Assembly: GCA_945925985.1 (NCBI GenBank)
Contig: CAMELV010000008.1
Coordinates: 62,001-126,000 of the forward strand
DNA length: 64,000 nt
Direction of reading: 5' to 3'
DNA from: Comamonas sp. lk
GTDB lineage: Bacteria > Pseudomonadota > Gammaproteobacteria > Burkholderiales > Burkholderiaceae_C
Shown here: one piece after another, positions 52,882-61,834 of the stretch
Layout: every line of letters starts with the position of its first letter
How positions within the stretch are numbered: the first letter of the stretch is position 1
Notes under the pieces: model-generated
What the model was told of the DNA's origin: nothing
The model's input: the letters and a program-made list of their open reading frames with translations, nothing else
The model's database searches: none
Translations under genes and position numbers: made by a program

Positions 52882-55350
52882 ATGTATTCACAGACTATGA
52901 ACCTTGCTCGCTGTTTTTTTACACTGGCTTGCGCCGTATCGCTGACCGCCCAAGCTCAAGGGGTCGATGGCGTCTGGCGTGGCACCCTGGCCTGCACCGA
53001 AGGGGTTGGCGCAGCCAGCGCGCTTCAGGCCTCAAGTTCTACGGTGGCGCTGACGGTCACGGGCGGCAAGGGTGTGGCGATAACCGATAGCGCCGAGGTG
53101 AGCGAGCAGCTTACGCTGACCCTCGAAGGACGTGGTGCAGGGCGTGTTGAGGTTTCGGGTGTTATCAAGAACGCGCCGGAGCGTACTTGGTTGATCCAGG
53201 CGGAAGGTCCGGTTGTCAATGGCCGACTGCGCGTGGAGGCCCCTATGTTTCGTGCCGATGGCAAGACCCTCGTGCGCAGGGCCTGCTTGTTCGATCTCCA
53301 ACTTTCCCCTGTTCAAGGTCGCCAATCAGCGACCGGAAATGTGGCTCGCGCAGCGCCAGCGTCTGCCACGCCAGCCCTGCCCGCCTCGGGCATCAGTCCT
53401 GATGAAGACCCGATTCGAATGCAGTTGCAGGGAACCCAGGACCCGACACGCCTCAAGGGCTTGATCGATTTCTTGGCGAATATCAAGGCTAGCCAGCGTG
53501 GCTCTGACAGCCGCAATCTAAGCAAAGAACAGTGGAACAAAATGGCCTACGAAGAGGCTAGGGCGTCGCTTGCGGTCCTCAACTCCTTGGGGGCACTCGG
53601 GCTTAACGTCTACCTTGACAAGCGACACCCCGCCTTCAAGCGCGACCTGTCGGGGGTCGCCATGCTGGGAGATGGCAATTTGCCGGTGCGGGTGCTTCTG
53701 CTGGATTCGAGCACCCGCATATCTGGACGAACTTTGGTGGGGTCCAGCGCCATGACCTTGCTGCTGGGCACTGAGCCTGCCAAGCTGCAGCAAGGCGGCC
53801 GCGAAGTCATCACGCAGGGCGCCATGTCGACCCGCGATAACCCGGTGCCAGAGCAGGATCGGCGCCTCTATCGGGCGCAAGTTGCTCAAAATTTGCGGGC
53901 AATCCTTACCGCAAAGGGCATCAAGCTGGCCAGTCTTCGAAGCGCGACCAATGCCGCTGACTTGGAGCTTGTGGTCGCTGAATGGCGCGACGACCCTGCT
54001 CAAAACGATGTTTTGACCAGCTTTCGCAATTACCCCATCGTGATCGTCTTTGATGGACAACTGGCACCTGGGCCAGGGGTCGAGGCTGTGCTCGCCGTGG
54101 GTAAAACGACGTCGGAAGAGTTTGGAGACAGGCCGCTGGCCATCTTCAAGGGATTGGTACAGAGCCTTCAAGGGCGTCTTGGTGATCCGCGCTTTGAAAA
54201 GCTTGCCGCCATCGCCCCTGCGGATCTCGCCGTGGCCCGCACGCAGCAGCTTGAAGCAGAGCGAATCGAGAGCGAACGCCTTCGTCAGGAAATGGTCGAT
54301 CGCATTAATCGGATCAAGGCTGCTGCTGCCCAAAAGACTGACCTCGCGGGCGTCCTTCAGGTTTATCGGAAGGGCAAAAACTTTGCGGGCAAGCCTGAGG
54401 GAGCCTACTGCACGGTCAAAGCTGAAGACGCATTGGTTCTGCTGGGGTTTGTGCGGTCACCGAGCTTTTTGACTTGGACCCGTATGGCCAAGGGTACAAA
54501 ATTCAGCAAGGTCTATGACAGCGCCGACGATCTTTACGCTGCTATTTCGGAGGACAAATGCCACATCGTTGCCGACAATGCCAATAATCTGAATAAGTAC
54601 ATGACGGCCATCGGACGCGATGGGCAATTTGCGTTCAACGTGGGCCCCAGCATGAACCGCGAAGAAGCGGGTGAATCGTTCGCAATCTCATTGGGTTTTG
54701 ACAATTACGCAGACTACGATTTTGCCCAGAAGATTGGCGACGCGTCGACGGAACAGGTGCGCACCCTCAAAGAACTAGGCGCAGGCAACTTATCGACCTT
54801 CAAAGCGGCGGTGGGTCGAATGAATGGGGGCAAGTACAGCGCGGAAACGGCGCCATCGGCGACAGCACTTCTTGAATTTCTGGATGATGAACTCAAGGGT
54901 GGTCGGGCCGGCAAGAGCGCAATCGACTACCGTCGCGCCGAAGACAAGCGATTGGCCGAGGTGGCTAAATTGCGAGAGCAGCAGGCTGCCAACGACCGTG
55001 CCGAACGGGCCAAGGCCTTCCCCTACATCGCGGTCCTGACCTGCGGCATGGGGCGGGACCACATCAATGTGTTGGCCTGCTTTGCCGCCCAGGGTGCATC
55101 CAGCGTGGATACTGAATTGCGCCTTACTAACGGCGACACCACAAACATGTACAAGGCGTACACGCTGAGCTCCGCCGGGCAGGAGCGACGGGACGGTTTT
55201 TATATTGACCTGCGAAAGACTTTTTCCATCCAAGCCCAAAATTCGCACGGGACGCTTATTCTGGGATTGAAGGTCATCGACCGGGTTTCAGGCAAGGTGC
55301 TCTTTGAGAATCAGGCCGCAAAATTTGGTGTGCTGAGCGTGGCCAACTGA
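52882..55350 (+). CDS. Large secreted protein of unknown function
   Basis: An 822-residue protein I do not recognise. It begins with a signal peptide (MNLARCFFTLACAVSLTAQAQ; the second ATG at 52897 may be the true start). Residues about 25-150 look like a beta-rich domain with two cysteines. Residues about 450-485 and 685-715 are charged, coiled-coil-like helices (LEAERIESERLRQEM, KRLAEVAKLREQQAANDRAERA). Cysteines occur at VLTCGMG and LACFA. It lies alone between dnaE2 and an acyltransferase gene. The last 120 residues are beta-rich (LRLTNGDTTNMYKAYTLSSAG). It is a periplasmic or exported protein of unknown role. Confidence 0.7.
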   Translation: MYSQTMNLARCFFTLACAVSLTAQAQGVDGVWRGTLACTEGVGAASALQASSSTVALTVTGGKGVAITDSAEVSEQLTLTLEGRGAGRVEVSGVIKNAPERTWLIQAEGPVVNGRLRVEAPMFRADGKTLVRRACLFDLQLSPVQGRQSATGNVARAAPASATPALPASGISPDEDPIRMQLQGTQDPTRLKGLIDFLANIKASQRGSDSRNLSKEQWNKMAYEEARASLAVLNSLGALGLNVYLDKRHPAFKRDLSGVAMLGDGNLPVRVLLLDSSTRISGRTLVGSSAMTLLLGTEPAKLQQGGREVITQGAMSTRDNPVPEQDRRLYRAQVAQNLRAILTAKGIKLASLRSATNAADLELVVAEWRDDPAQNDVLTSFRNYPIVIVFDGQLAPGPGVEAVLAVGKTTSEEFGDRPLAIFKGLVQSLQGRLGDPRFEKLAAIAPADLAVARTQQLEAERIESERLRQEMVDRINRIKAAAAQKTDLAGVLQVYRKGKNFAGKPEGAYCTVKAEDALVLLGFVRSPSFLTWTRMAKGTKFSKVYDSADDLYAAISEDKCHIVADNANNLNKYMTAIGRDGQFAFNVGPSMNREEAGESFAISLGFDNYADYDFAQKIGDASTEQVRTLKELGAGNLSTFKAAVGRMNGGKYSAETAPSATALLEFLDDELKGGRAGKSAIDYRRAEDKRLAEVAKLREQQAANDRAERAKAFPYIAVLTCGMGRDHINVLACFAAQGASSVDTELRLTNGDTTNMYKAYTLSSAGQERRDGFYIDLRKTFSIQAQNSHGTLILGLKVIDRVSGKVLFENQAAKFGVLSVAN

Positions 55351-55389
55351 CCCTCTCGCCAGCAACGGGCTGGCTGCAGGGTCCGCGAA

Positions 55390-55424
55390 GTCATGGATCC
55401 CCAGTCGTTGCCGGGGATGACGGG
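55390..55424. repeat. Intergenic repeat, copy 4 (half unit)
   Basis: GTCATGGATCCCCAGTCG, two bases, then GCCGGGGATGACGGG: only the second half of the composite seen in the copies at 49561 and 58132. It lies between the convergent unknown and plsC-like genes and may help terminate transcription. Confidence 0.7.
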
Positions 55425-55452
55425 AGTGGGTGGCCGGAGATGACAGGCTTGG

Positions 55453-56046
55453 CTACTCGCCGGCGTGAAACTGGGCTGCGTTGCGGCCCTTGAAAGGCGC
55501 GTAAAAGGCTTTGATGGTGGCCATATCGGCGTCCACGTCGCCGGTGGGCACAAACACCGGCCCCAGGCCGCTGCGCTTGCGCTCGTAGTCCATGTAGGCC
55601 ATCACGATAGGCACTTGGGCACCCAGAGCAATGTAATAAAAGCCGGTTTTCCAATAGCGTGTCTTGCTGCGCGTGCCCTCGGGGGGCACGATCAGTTGCA
55701 CCGGCCCGGCCGCCTGCTGCAGCGCCGTCACCGAGGCCGCAACCAGGTTGCCGGCCTGCGCCCGGTTGACTGGGATGCCGCCCAGCCAGCGCATCACGCC
55801 GCGAAAAGGGGGCCGAAACAGCTGCTCTTTGCCCATCCAGTACACGTTAAGGCGCAGCGCAAAGGCCACCATCAGGGTGTAGGGCAGGTCCCAGTTGCTG
55901 GTGTGTGGCGCGGCAATCAGCACGCTCTTACCAGCACCGGCGGGCAGTTCGCCCTCGACAGTCCATCCGGTCAGCCGTAAATAGCCGATCGATACGCCAC
56001 GCAACAAAGTGTTGATGACGGGGGTGTCAAAAATAGTACGGTGCAT
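55453..56046 (-). CDS. 1-acylglycerol-3-phosphate acyltransferase-like protein (PlsC family)
   Basis: A 197-residue acyltransferase with the HxxxxD motif (APHTSNWD), the glycerol-phosphate loop (IVPPEGTRSK) and LGGIPVNR. Such short PlsC relatives transfer an acyl group to a lysophosphatidic acid or another acceptor in the inner membrane. Starts at ATG 56046, divergent from the sialidase-like gene. Confidence 0.85.
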   Translation of the reverse strand: MHRTIFDTPVINTLLRGVSIGYLRLTGWTVEGELPAGAGKSVLIAAPHTSNWDLPYTLMVAFALRLNVYWMGKEQLFRPPFRGVMRWLGGIPVNRAQAGNLVAASVTALQQAAGPVQLIVPPEGTRSKTRYWKTGFYYIALGAQVPIVMAYMDYERKRSGLGPVFVPTGDVDADMATIKAFYAPFKGRNAAQFHAGE

Positions 56047-56213
56047 GGTGCGTTGCGTTGACGTGAGGCTGCCTCAAGCAAAGGCGGCCCACTGAACTGA
56101 ATGGTGACAGCATTATCTGGCAGCCGCCAAGGCCTTTGAGCAAGACCGTTTCAACATAAGATAGCACCATCGCCAATTTTTTCTCACTCGGATCATCGGA
56201 CGCTGTTTGACTC

Positions 56214-57410
56214 ATGGCCTTGTTCAACGCTGAAGCCATGCTGGCCGCCCTGACCGATGGCTTCTGGCGACGCTTGCTGGCGGGCCTCATAGGCGTTGCG
56301 CTTGTGCTGATGTTGGACACGGGTCGCCGACCGGCAGCAGCCCCGGTCCCGAGGGCAGAGGCTGTGGCAGCGCCGGCACAGGCCCCGACGGGGCTGGCAT
56401 TGCAGGCCAGTGGTGCCATCCCGATGCCGGTGAACACCCCGGCTGCGCACGCCAGTAGCCTGCTGACCTTACCCAAAGACCATGCTGCTTCTTTGATGGC
56501 CTTCTGGTTTGCGGGCACGCGGGAAAGCGCCCCCGATGTGCAAATTGCCGCGTCGCAATTTGACCGTGCCAGCGGCCGCTGGTCGCCGGCTCGTTTTGTG
56601 CTGAATCGTCAGGCTCTTGGCGCGGATCTGGGTTTTGCGGTGCGCCGGCTGGGCAACCCGGTGGCCTGGCTGGACCCAAAAGGGCGTATTCATCTGTTTG
56701 TAGTGGCGACCGGTCTGGGTGGCTGGGCTGCGGCACGCATCGTGCATCTGCGCCAGCGCACGGGCCCTGACCTGGCCCAACTGTCGTTTGCGCCGGTGCA
56801 AGTACTGCCGCTGGGTTGGCTATGGAACACCAGTTTTCTGGTCCGCAACGCCCCACTGACGCTGGCCGACGGTGGCATGGTGTTGCCGGTGTATTTTGAG
56901 CTGGGCATCAAGTACCCGCTGGCCTTGCGCTTTGATGCCGCTGGCCACTACCTGGGCGCCACGCGTATCTCTGCGCGGCGGCACCTGCTGCAACCGAGCC
57001 TGCTGCCCCTGGGCCCGTCGGACTGGCTGGCCTTGATGCGCGACCAGCGCCCGGATGGTCGGATCGGGGTGGCGCGTACCCAGGACGGCGGTCACAGCTG
57101 GCAGGACGCGCCCGATCTAGCCTTGGTGAACCCTGGCTCGGCCGTCGCTTCGCTGGCGCTGGCGCCTGGCCAACTTCTGCTGGTGCATAACTCCCTGCCG
57201 GGCAGCCGACATCGCCTCGATCTGAGTCAATCGGTCGATGGTGTTAATTGGGCAATGGCCCAGCCGCAGGCCCTCGTTGAGGGCCAGTCGGGGCAGGAGT
57301 TCTCTTACCCTGCGCTGACCTTGGCCGACGACAGCCTGTGGGTCAGCTACACCGACCAGCGTCGCCAGATTGCCTGGCAGCGCTTTGCTGCGACCGCCTC
57401 ACGGCCCTGA
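56214..57410 (+). CDS. Sialidase/BNR-repeat family protein
   Basis: A 398-residue protein with an N-terminal membrane anchor (LLAGLIGVALVLMLD) and a beta-propeller domain (about 85-390) with Asp-box-like motifs (ARTQDGGHSWQD, SQSVDGVNWAM). It resembles the sialidase/neuraminidase fold family; the Arg triad of true sialidases cannot be confirmed. Probably exported, acting on a glycan or binding one. It is followed at 57443 by a small membrane protein gene, 32 bp on. Confidence 0.75.
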   Translation: MALFNAEAMLAALTDGFWRRLLAGLIGVALVLMLDTGRRPAAAPVPRAEAVAAPAQAPTGLALQASGAIPMPVNTPAAHASSLLTLPKDHAASLMAFWFAGTRESAPDVQIAASQFDRASGRWSPARFVLNRQALGADLGFAVRRLGNPVAWLDPKGRIHLFVVATGLGGWAAARIVHLRQRTGPDLAQLSFAPVQVLPLGWLWNTSFLVRNAPLTLADGGMVLPVYFELGIKYPLALRFDAAGHYLGATRISARRHLLQPSLLPLGPSDWLALMRDQRPDGRIGVARTQDGGHSWQDAPDLALVNPGSAVASLALAPGQLLLVHNSLPGSRHRLDLSQSVDGVNWAMAQPQALVEGQSGQEFSYPALTLADDSLWVSYTDQRRQIAWQRFAATASRP

Positions 57411-57442
57411 AACTGAAGCAGGCCACCCGAGCTTTCGCGCCC

Positions 57443-58108
57443 ATGGACAGCACCACCTTACTCACCGCCTGGGAGGCATGGCAATTGCCATGGCTGCCCG
57501 AGCTGTCGGGCCAGAGTCTGGCTCGGAAAGGCCTGTGGGCAGCGGTGCTGGGCGGTGGTGTTGGCTGGCTTGCTCGTGACTGCTCACGCCGCGTCTGCTT
57601 GGCCCTGCTGGTGACGGTGTTGGTGTGGGTGGCGCTGCCCGGTGCGGCTTCAATTTCACACTGGCTTGGTCTGGCCTTCAAGGCGCCCAGCTTGAGCAGC
57701 GGCTTGCTGGGGCTGTTCTGGCTGGTCAAGGCCTTGAGGCCGAGCCCTCCAGATGCGATCGGCGCGGCCGGCCCGGCGCCCTGGGCCACTGCCTTGGGCT
57801 GGCTGGCGGTGCTGCTGGGTTGGCTGCTGCTGCTGGACTTGCTCGCGCTGTTGCCGGTGGGCTTTTATGATTGGGGTTTTGGTACCCCGGCCCTGGCGGC
57901 GGTCTGCCTGCTGTTGCTGGCCGGGTGGCTGCGCTGGGGCGCAGAGCCAGCAGCCTGGTACTGGCTGGCCTTGCCGGCTTTGGTCCTGCTGCTGTTTGTG
58001 CTCACCCGCTGGCCCAGTGGCAACCTGTGGGATGCCTTGCTGGACCCCTTGCTGTGGCTAGTCCTGCAACTGCGCTGGCTTTGGGCACGGCGGGGACGGC
58101 GTGCCTGA
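57443..58108 (+). CDS. Membrane protein of unknown function
   Basis: A 221-residue protein with about six hydrophobic segments rich in Leu, Trp and Ala (WATALGWLAVLLGWLLLLDLLALL). I recognise no family. The ATG at 57443 was chosen over an upstream frame start at 57338 that overlaps the sialidase-like gene. Its position right behind that gene suggests a shared role at the cell envelope. Confidence 0.7.
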   Translation: MDSTTLLTAWEAWQLPWLPELSGQSLARKGLWAAVLGGGVGWLARDCSRRVCLALLVTVLVWVALPGAASISHWLGLAFKAPSLSSGLLGLFWLVKALRPSPPDAIGAAGPAPWATALGWLAVLLGWLLLLDLLALLPVGFYDWGFGTPALAAVCLLLLAGWLRWGAEPAAWYWLALPALVLLLFVLTRWPSGNLWDALLDPLLWLVLQLRWLWARRGRRA

Positions 58109-58131
58109 TCCCTCTCGGGCACGCTGTTGCT

Positions 58132-58239
58132 CGTCATTCCCAGCGGGTTTCTAGTCATTCCCGGCGAGTTCCCTGTCATTCCCGGCTCGACCGGGAATCC
58201 AGGACGCCATGGATCCCCGTTCGGAGCCGGGGATGACGG
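58132..58239. repeat. Intergenic repeat, copy 5 (longest)
   Basis: Three tandem GTCATTCCC units (58133, 58154, 58172 regions), then CGACCGGGAATCCAGGACGCCATGGATCCCC and GCCGGGGATGACGG. It lies between a plus-strand and a minus-strand gene that converge. Confidence 0.75.
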
Positions 58240-58280
58240 ATTTGACCGGCACGCCATCCAACAACCCCTAAAAACAACGA

Positions 58281-60077
58281 TCAAGAAGCAGGGCCTACCA
58301 GCCACTCGCGCCGGAACAGCCACTGCTGCGGGTACCACAGGTTGGCCAGCGTGATTTCGCCTGCGCGGTGTCGGCCCTTGAGTTCCCAGCGGGTGCCCAG
58401 CAGGCGACAGCCCGGTGCGCAGGGTGGGGCGGTTTCAGCGGGTGTGCCCTGCAGCCAGACCACCGCGTCATGGCGCGCCAGCAGATCGGTCAGCGTGGCG
58501 TCGCCGAGGGTAGTGCTAGCCCGGGCCTGGCTGTCATAGGGCACAAAGCGCTTGCCCGGCAGCAGGAACTCAAAGCGTTCGAACTGGCCGTTGAAGTTGT
58601 TGGGTACCGCCACGCGGGCGCCCGGCTTGGCCAGGGCCGTCAGAGCATCTGCTGGGTAGCGGCCGACCGGGCCGTTGAGTGGCGCGGTACTAAGCCCCAG
58701 GCAGGCGTACACCGCCAGACAGGCGGCTACGCTGCAGCCGCGGCTCCAACGCGCGCGCCACAGGCCGGCCAGCACCAGCAGCATGCCGGTCAGCCCCGCT
58801 GCCATGGCGGCCAGCCATTCGCCAGTGCTGGCAATGCCCAAATCGTGTGCCACCCAGGCGATGCGGCCCAGCACCAGCAGCATCAGGGCGCACAGCGGCA
58901 GACACAGCACAAACCAGATGCGCCCGATGTGCTGCCAGCCCAATGCAATGACACAGGCCAGCGCCGGCATGGCCGGGATCAGGTAGCGCGCCGAGCGCTG
59001 GCTGGGCAGCATGAACACCAGCAGCCAGACCGCCAGCCAAACGAGCAGGATGCGGGTATGTGGTGGTAGCGATAACGCCAGCGCTGGCGCGCTGCTGCTG
59101 GCGCGCCAGCGCTTAAGCGCCACGGGCAGCAGGCCCAGCACCACGAAGGCCAGCAAGCCGGCGTTTTGCACATAGGCCAGCAACTGCGCCAGCATGCTGC
59201 CATCGCCACCGCGCAGCGCCACCTGCCAGTAGCCCTCGGTGCTGGCCATTTTGCCGGCGTTCTCGGCCAACACAAACTCTTGCCAGACCGCCGCCGGGTC
59301 GGGGTCCAGTACAAACCACAAGCCGAAAATCGCCAAGGCCAGGCTGGCGCTCAAGGCCACTTGCAGCGTGGCACGCCACAATACTCGTCGGTTTAGCAGG
59401 GGCTCGGTGGCCAGCCGGGCGCACCACAACGCGGCGGCGACTGGCGCCACCAAGGCAAACGATTTGTAGGCCAGTCCCAGGCCGATCGCCAGGCCAAAGG
59501 CCGCATGCGCCCACCAGCCTGGGCTGGCATCAGGTTTGGCAGTGGCAGTGGCAGTGACAGGCGGCAGTGGCTTCAGCCCTTGCCACAGCAGCCAGAACAT
59601 CGGCAAGCTGAGCCAGAAGGTCTCGGGCGCGCTGGTCAGGAACGGCCGGCCGTAGCGAAAGGTCGAAAAAAACGCCAGATAAACGCAGGCCGCCAGCGCC
59701 GCACGTGCCACCGAGCGGGTGATGCCGTGCACCGTGGCCGCCACCATGGCCGCCAGCAGCCCGGTGTAGACCAGGCTGGGCGTGCGCAGGGCAGCCAGGC
59801 TCCACTGGCGGCCCCAGTCGCCGGCCAGCAAGGCCTGCCAAAACAACAGTGGCGGCTTGGTGTTGCGCATGTTGTCCAGCTCTGACGCCAGCGGCAGCCA
59901 GTGGCCCGAGGCGGCGGTCAGGCGGGCAATATGGGCATACACCATCTCGTCGCCATTGGTGGGGATATAGGGGTTGCCCAAGCCCAGGCTGTAGATGGCC
60001 ACGGCCAGGGCCAGCAGCAGGGCCCAGCCCCAGGTCGAGCCGCCTGCTGCCTCCGATGTCGAGACCAAGCGTTTCAC
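58281..60077 (-). CDS. ArnT/PMT-like glycosyltransferase (family 39)
   Basis: A 598-residue membrane glycosyltransferase with about twelve hydrophobic segments. The N-terminal NGDEMVYAHIARLTAASGHWLPL carries the acidic pair of the ArnT/dolichyl-phosphate-mannose transferase family, followed by RNTKPPLLFWQALL. It uses a lipid-linked sugar to modify a periplasmic acceptor such as lipid A or a protein. Three base pairs after the GtrA-like gene; same operon. Confidence 0.83.
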   Translation of the reverse strand: MKRLVSTSEAAGGSTWGWALLLALAVAIYSLGLGNPYIPTNGDEMVYAHIARLTAASGHWLPLASELDNMRNTKPPLLFWQALLAGDWGRQWSLAALRTPSLVYTGLLAAMVAATVHGITRSVARAALAACVYLAFFSTFRYGRPFLTSAPETFWLSLPMFWLLWQGLKPLPPVTATATAKPDASPGWWAHAAFGLAIGLGLAYKSFALVAPVAAALWCARLATEPLLNRRVLWRATLQVALSASLALAIFGLWFVLDPDPAAVWQEFVLAENAGKMASTEGYWQVALRGGDGSMLAQLLAYVQNAGLLAFVVLGLLPVALKRWRASSSAPALALSLPPHTRILLVWLAVWLLVFMLPSQRSARYLIPAMPALACVIALGWQHIGRIWFVLCLPLCALMLLVLGRIAWVAHDLGIASTGEWLAAMAAGLTGMLLVLAGLWRARWSRGCSVAACLAVYACLGLSTAPLNGPVGRYPADALTALAKPGARVAVPNNFNGQFERFEFLLPGKRFVPYDSQARASTTLGDATLTDLLARHDAVVWLQGTPAETAPPCAPGCRLLGTRWELKGRHRAGEITLANLWYPQQWLFRREWLVGPAS

Positions 60078-60080
60078 CCG

Positions 60081-60575
60081 TCAGCGCCTGTGCTTGCGGC
60101 GGAAGGTCCAGCGGTCATTGGCCAGAAAATTGCTCACACTGGCTGCCAAAATCGCGACGATATTGGCCAAGCGGTAGTCCATACTGCCAGACAGCAGCAG
60201 GGTGAGCACATACTGCAGCCCGCTGCCAAAGGCCGATGCGGTCACGTACTGGCTGAATTCCATGCCCAGGGTGCGCAGGCTCACACGGGGCATCTCATCG
60301 GCCTCAAGCTGCTGGACACGGTCTGACCAGGTCCATAACCGGTTCCAGGTGAAGTTGTTCACCGTGGCCACGGCAATGGCCAGCGCCAGCGAAAAATAGG
60401 GCTTGTTGTAGTCGGATTCAAGCTGTGCGAACAAGACCTCGTGCCCGAAGTGGAGAACGGCCAGATTCACCACTGTGCCACTGGCCCCCACCACACCAAA
60501 CTTGAGGTAACGCACGCTGTCCATCCAAGCCAGCAGCGCGAGCAGTCGCTGCTTCAGGGTCACGGGATCGCTCAT
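60081..60575 (-). CDS. GtrA-like flippase family protein
   Basis: A 164-residue protein with four membrane segments: KFGVVGASGTVVNLAVLHFGHE, NFTWNRLWTW and NFLANDRWTFRR are the signature of the GtrA family, which moves lipid-linked sugars across the membrane. It is encoded between two glycosyltransferase genes, where it could deliver the sugar lipid for the ArnT-like enzyme. The ATG at 60575 overlaps the upstream stop (ATGA); a longer upstream frame is a shadow. Confidence 0.87.
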   Translation of the reverse strand: MSDPVTLKQRLLALLAWMDSVRYLKFGVVGASGTVVNLAVLHFGHEVLFAQLESDYNKPYFSLALAIAVATVNNFTWNRLWTWSDRVQQLEADEMPRVSLRTLGMEFSQYVTASAFGSGLQYVLTLLLSGSMDYRLANIVAILAASVSNFLANDRWTFRRKHRR

Positions 60576-61807
60576 GCCAGGGCCCGTTCGCCCTGCGCCA
60601 GGGCTGCCAGCGCGTCGGCCAGCACCGGGTCGGGCGGGATGCGCTTGAGGCACTGGTTGTCGCCGTCGCAAAAGGTCTGCCGGTGGTTGTAGGCGCTCAG
60701 GCAGGGCGAGCAAGCAATGCCCGATTCAAGCACCGTAGCCCGTGGCCCCAGGGGGCCGTAGAGGCGGGCGGTCTCGGGGCCAAAGAAGATCATGGTCCGA
60801 ATGGGGGTCAGGCTGGCAAAGTGGCCGGGGCCGCCGTCATTGGTGATCAACAGGTCAGCCTGGTGAAACAGCATCAGCAGCTCCCGGATGCTGCGGGTGT
60901 AGCCGGTCAGGTCCAAACACAGCGGGCTGCCGGCCCGGGCTTGCAAGTCGCGCGCCAGCGCAGCGTCGTCGCGCAGGCCGATCAGGCCCACGGCATGGCC
61001 GGCCTGGCACAGGCCGCTGGCCACCCGTGCATAGTGGGCTGCCGGCCAGGCGCGCTCAGGCAGCAGGCCGCCGCCGGCATACAGCAGCACCAGCCGGTGT
61101 GTGCTCAAGGCGGCAAAGTCAGTCTGCAACTGGCGCCCATAGCTGGCCAGTTCAGCCGGACTGAAGGTCACGCTCAGGGCGGTGTCGGCCGGCATGTCGC
61201 GCAGCGCTGCTGCCTTGTGGCGCGGTGCACTGTTTGCCTGCAGTGCATCAGCCAGCGACAAAAATTGCTTGCTGATGTGCTGGTACGGGTTGTAGGGAAT
61301 GGCGCGGTTGATGAAGCTGCCGCGGTACAGGCCCTCTTGGGTGTGCGGTGTGAAGCCAGCGCGCACCGGCGCGCCGCTCAGGTAAGACAGCAGGCTGCTG
61401 ATGCGCGAGAACAGCTCACAGTCAATCACGGCATCCAGCGGCAGGGCACGCAGAGTGCGGCAGACGCGCCAGATGTCGCCCATCAGGGTGAGGGCCGAGC
61501 TGTCGTCCAGTGAATGCAGGTGCTCGGGCTGCGCCAGCCCCAGCAGGGCCGCCACCTCCTGGTTTTTTTTGAGCTGCAGCACATGAAGGGTCACGCCGGG
61601 GTAGCGTTCGCGCAGCGTCGCAAAAAGCGGCCCAGCCAGCACCACGCTGCCCATTTCGGACAGCAGGATCACCAGCATGTGGCGAGGTGCTGCTGCCAGC
61701 ACCGCGGCAGGGCGGCCCCGTCCGCTAAGCCTGGCCCAAGCCGACACAGCCGCGCACAGCAGCTGCCCTACCCAACGGTCTATCCAGCGCTGGGTTTGAA
61801 GCTTCAT
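60572..61807 (-). CDS. Glycosyltransferase family 9 protein (heptosyltransferase-like)
   Basis: A 411-residue GT-B enzyme of the heptosyltransferase family: MLVILLSEMGSVVLAGPLF, the ADP-heptose-site loop TNDGGPGHFASL and IFFGPETARLYGPLG. A cysteine cluster (CSPCLSAYNHRQTFCDGDNQC) near the C terminus is a distinctive feature. It probably extends a surface saccharide. Its start is 27 bp after the metK stop, so it may be read from the metK promoter. Confidence 0.85.
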   Translation of the reverse strand: MKLQTQRWIDRWVGQLLCAAVSAWARLSGRGRPAAVLAAAPRHMLVILLSEMGSVVLAGPLFATLRERYPGVTLHVLQLKKNQEVAALLGLAQPEHLHSLDDSSALTLMGDIWRVCRTLRALPLDAVIDCELFSRISSLLSYLSGAPVRAGFTPHTQEGLYRGSFINRAIPYNPYQHISKQFLSLADALQANSAPRHKAAALRDMPADTALSVTFSPAELASYGRQLQTDFAALSTHRLVLLYAGGGLLPERAWPAAHYARVASGLCQAGHAVGLIGLRDDAALARDLQARAGSPLCLDLTGYTRSIRELLMLFHQADLLITNDGGPGHFASLTPIRTMIFFGPETARLYGPLGPRATVLESGIACSPCLSAYNHRQTFCDGDNQCLKRIPPDPVLADALAALAQGERALA

Positions 61808-61834
61808 GCGGGGTGCGCGACCAAGGCGGTGCGC

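Noticed and set aside
44714..58239. Insertion sequence remnants as the source of the intergenic repeats
   Set aside because: No transposase fragments or target duplications were seen next to the copies; they are short palindromic units.
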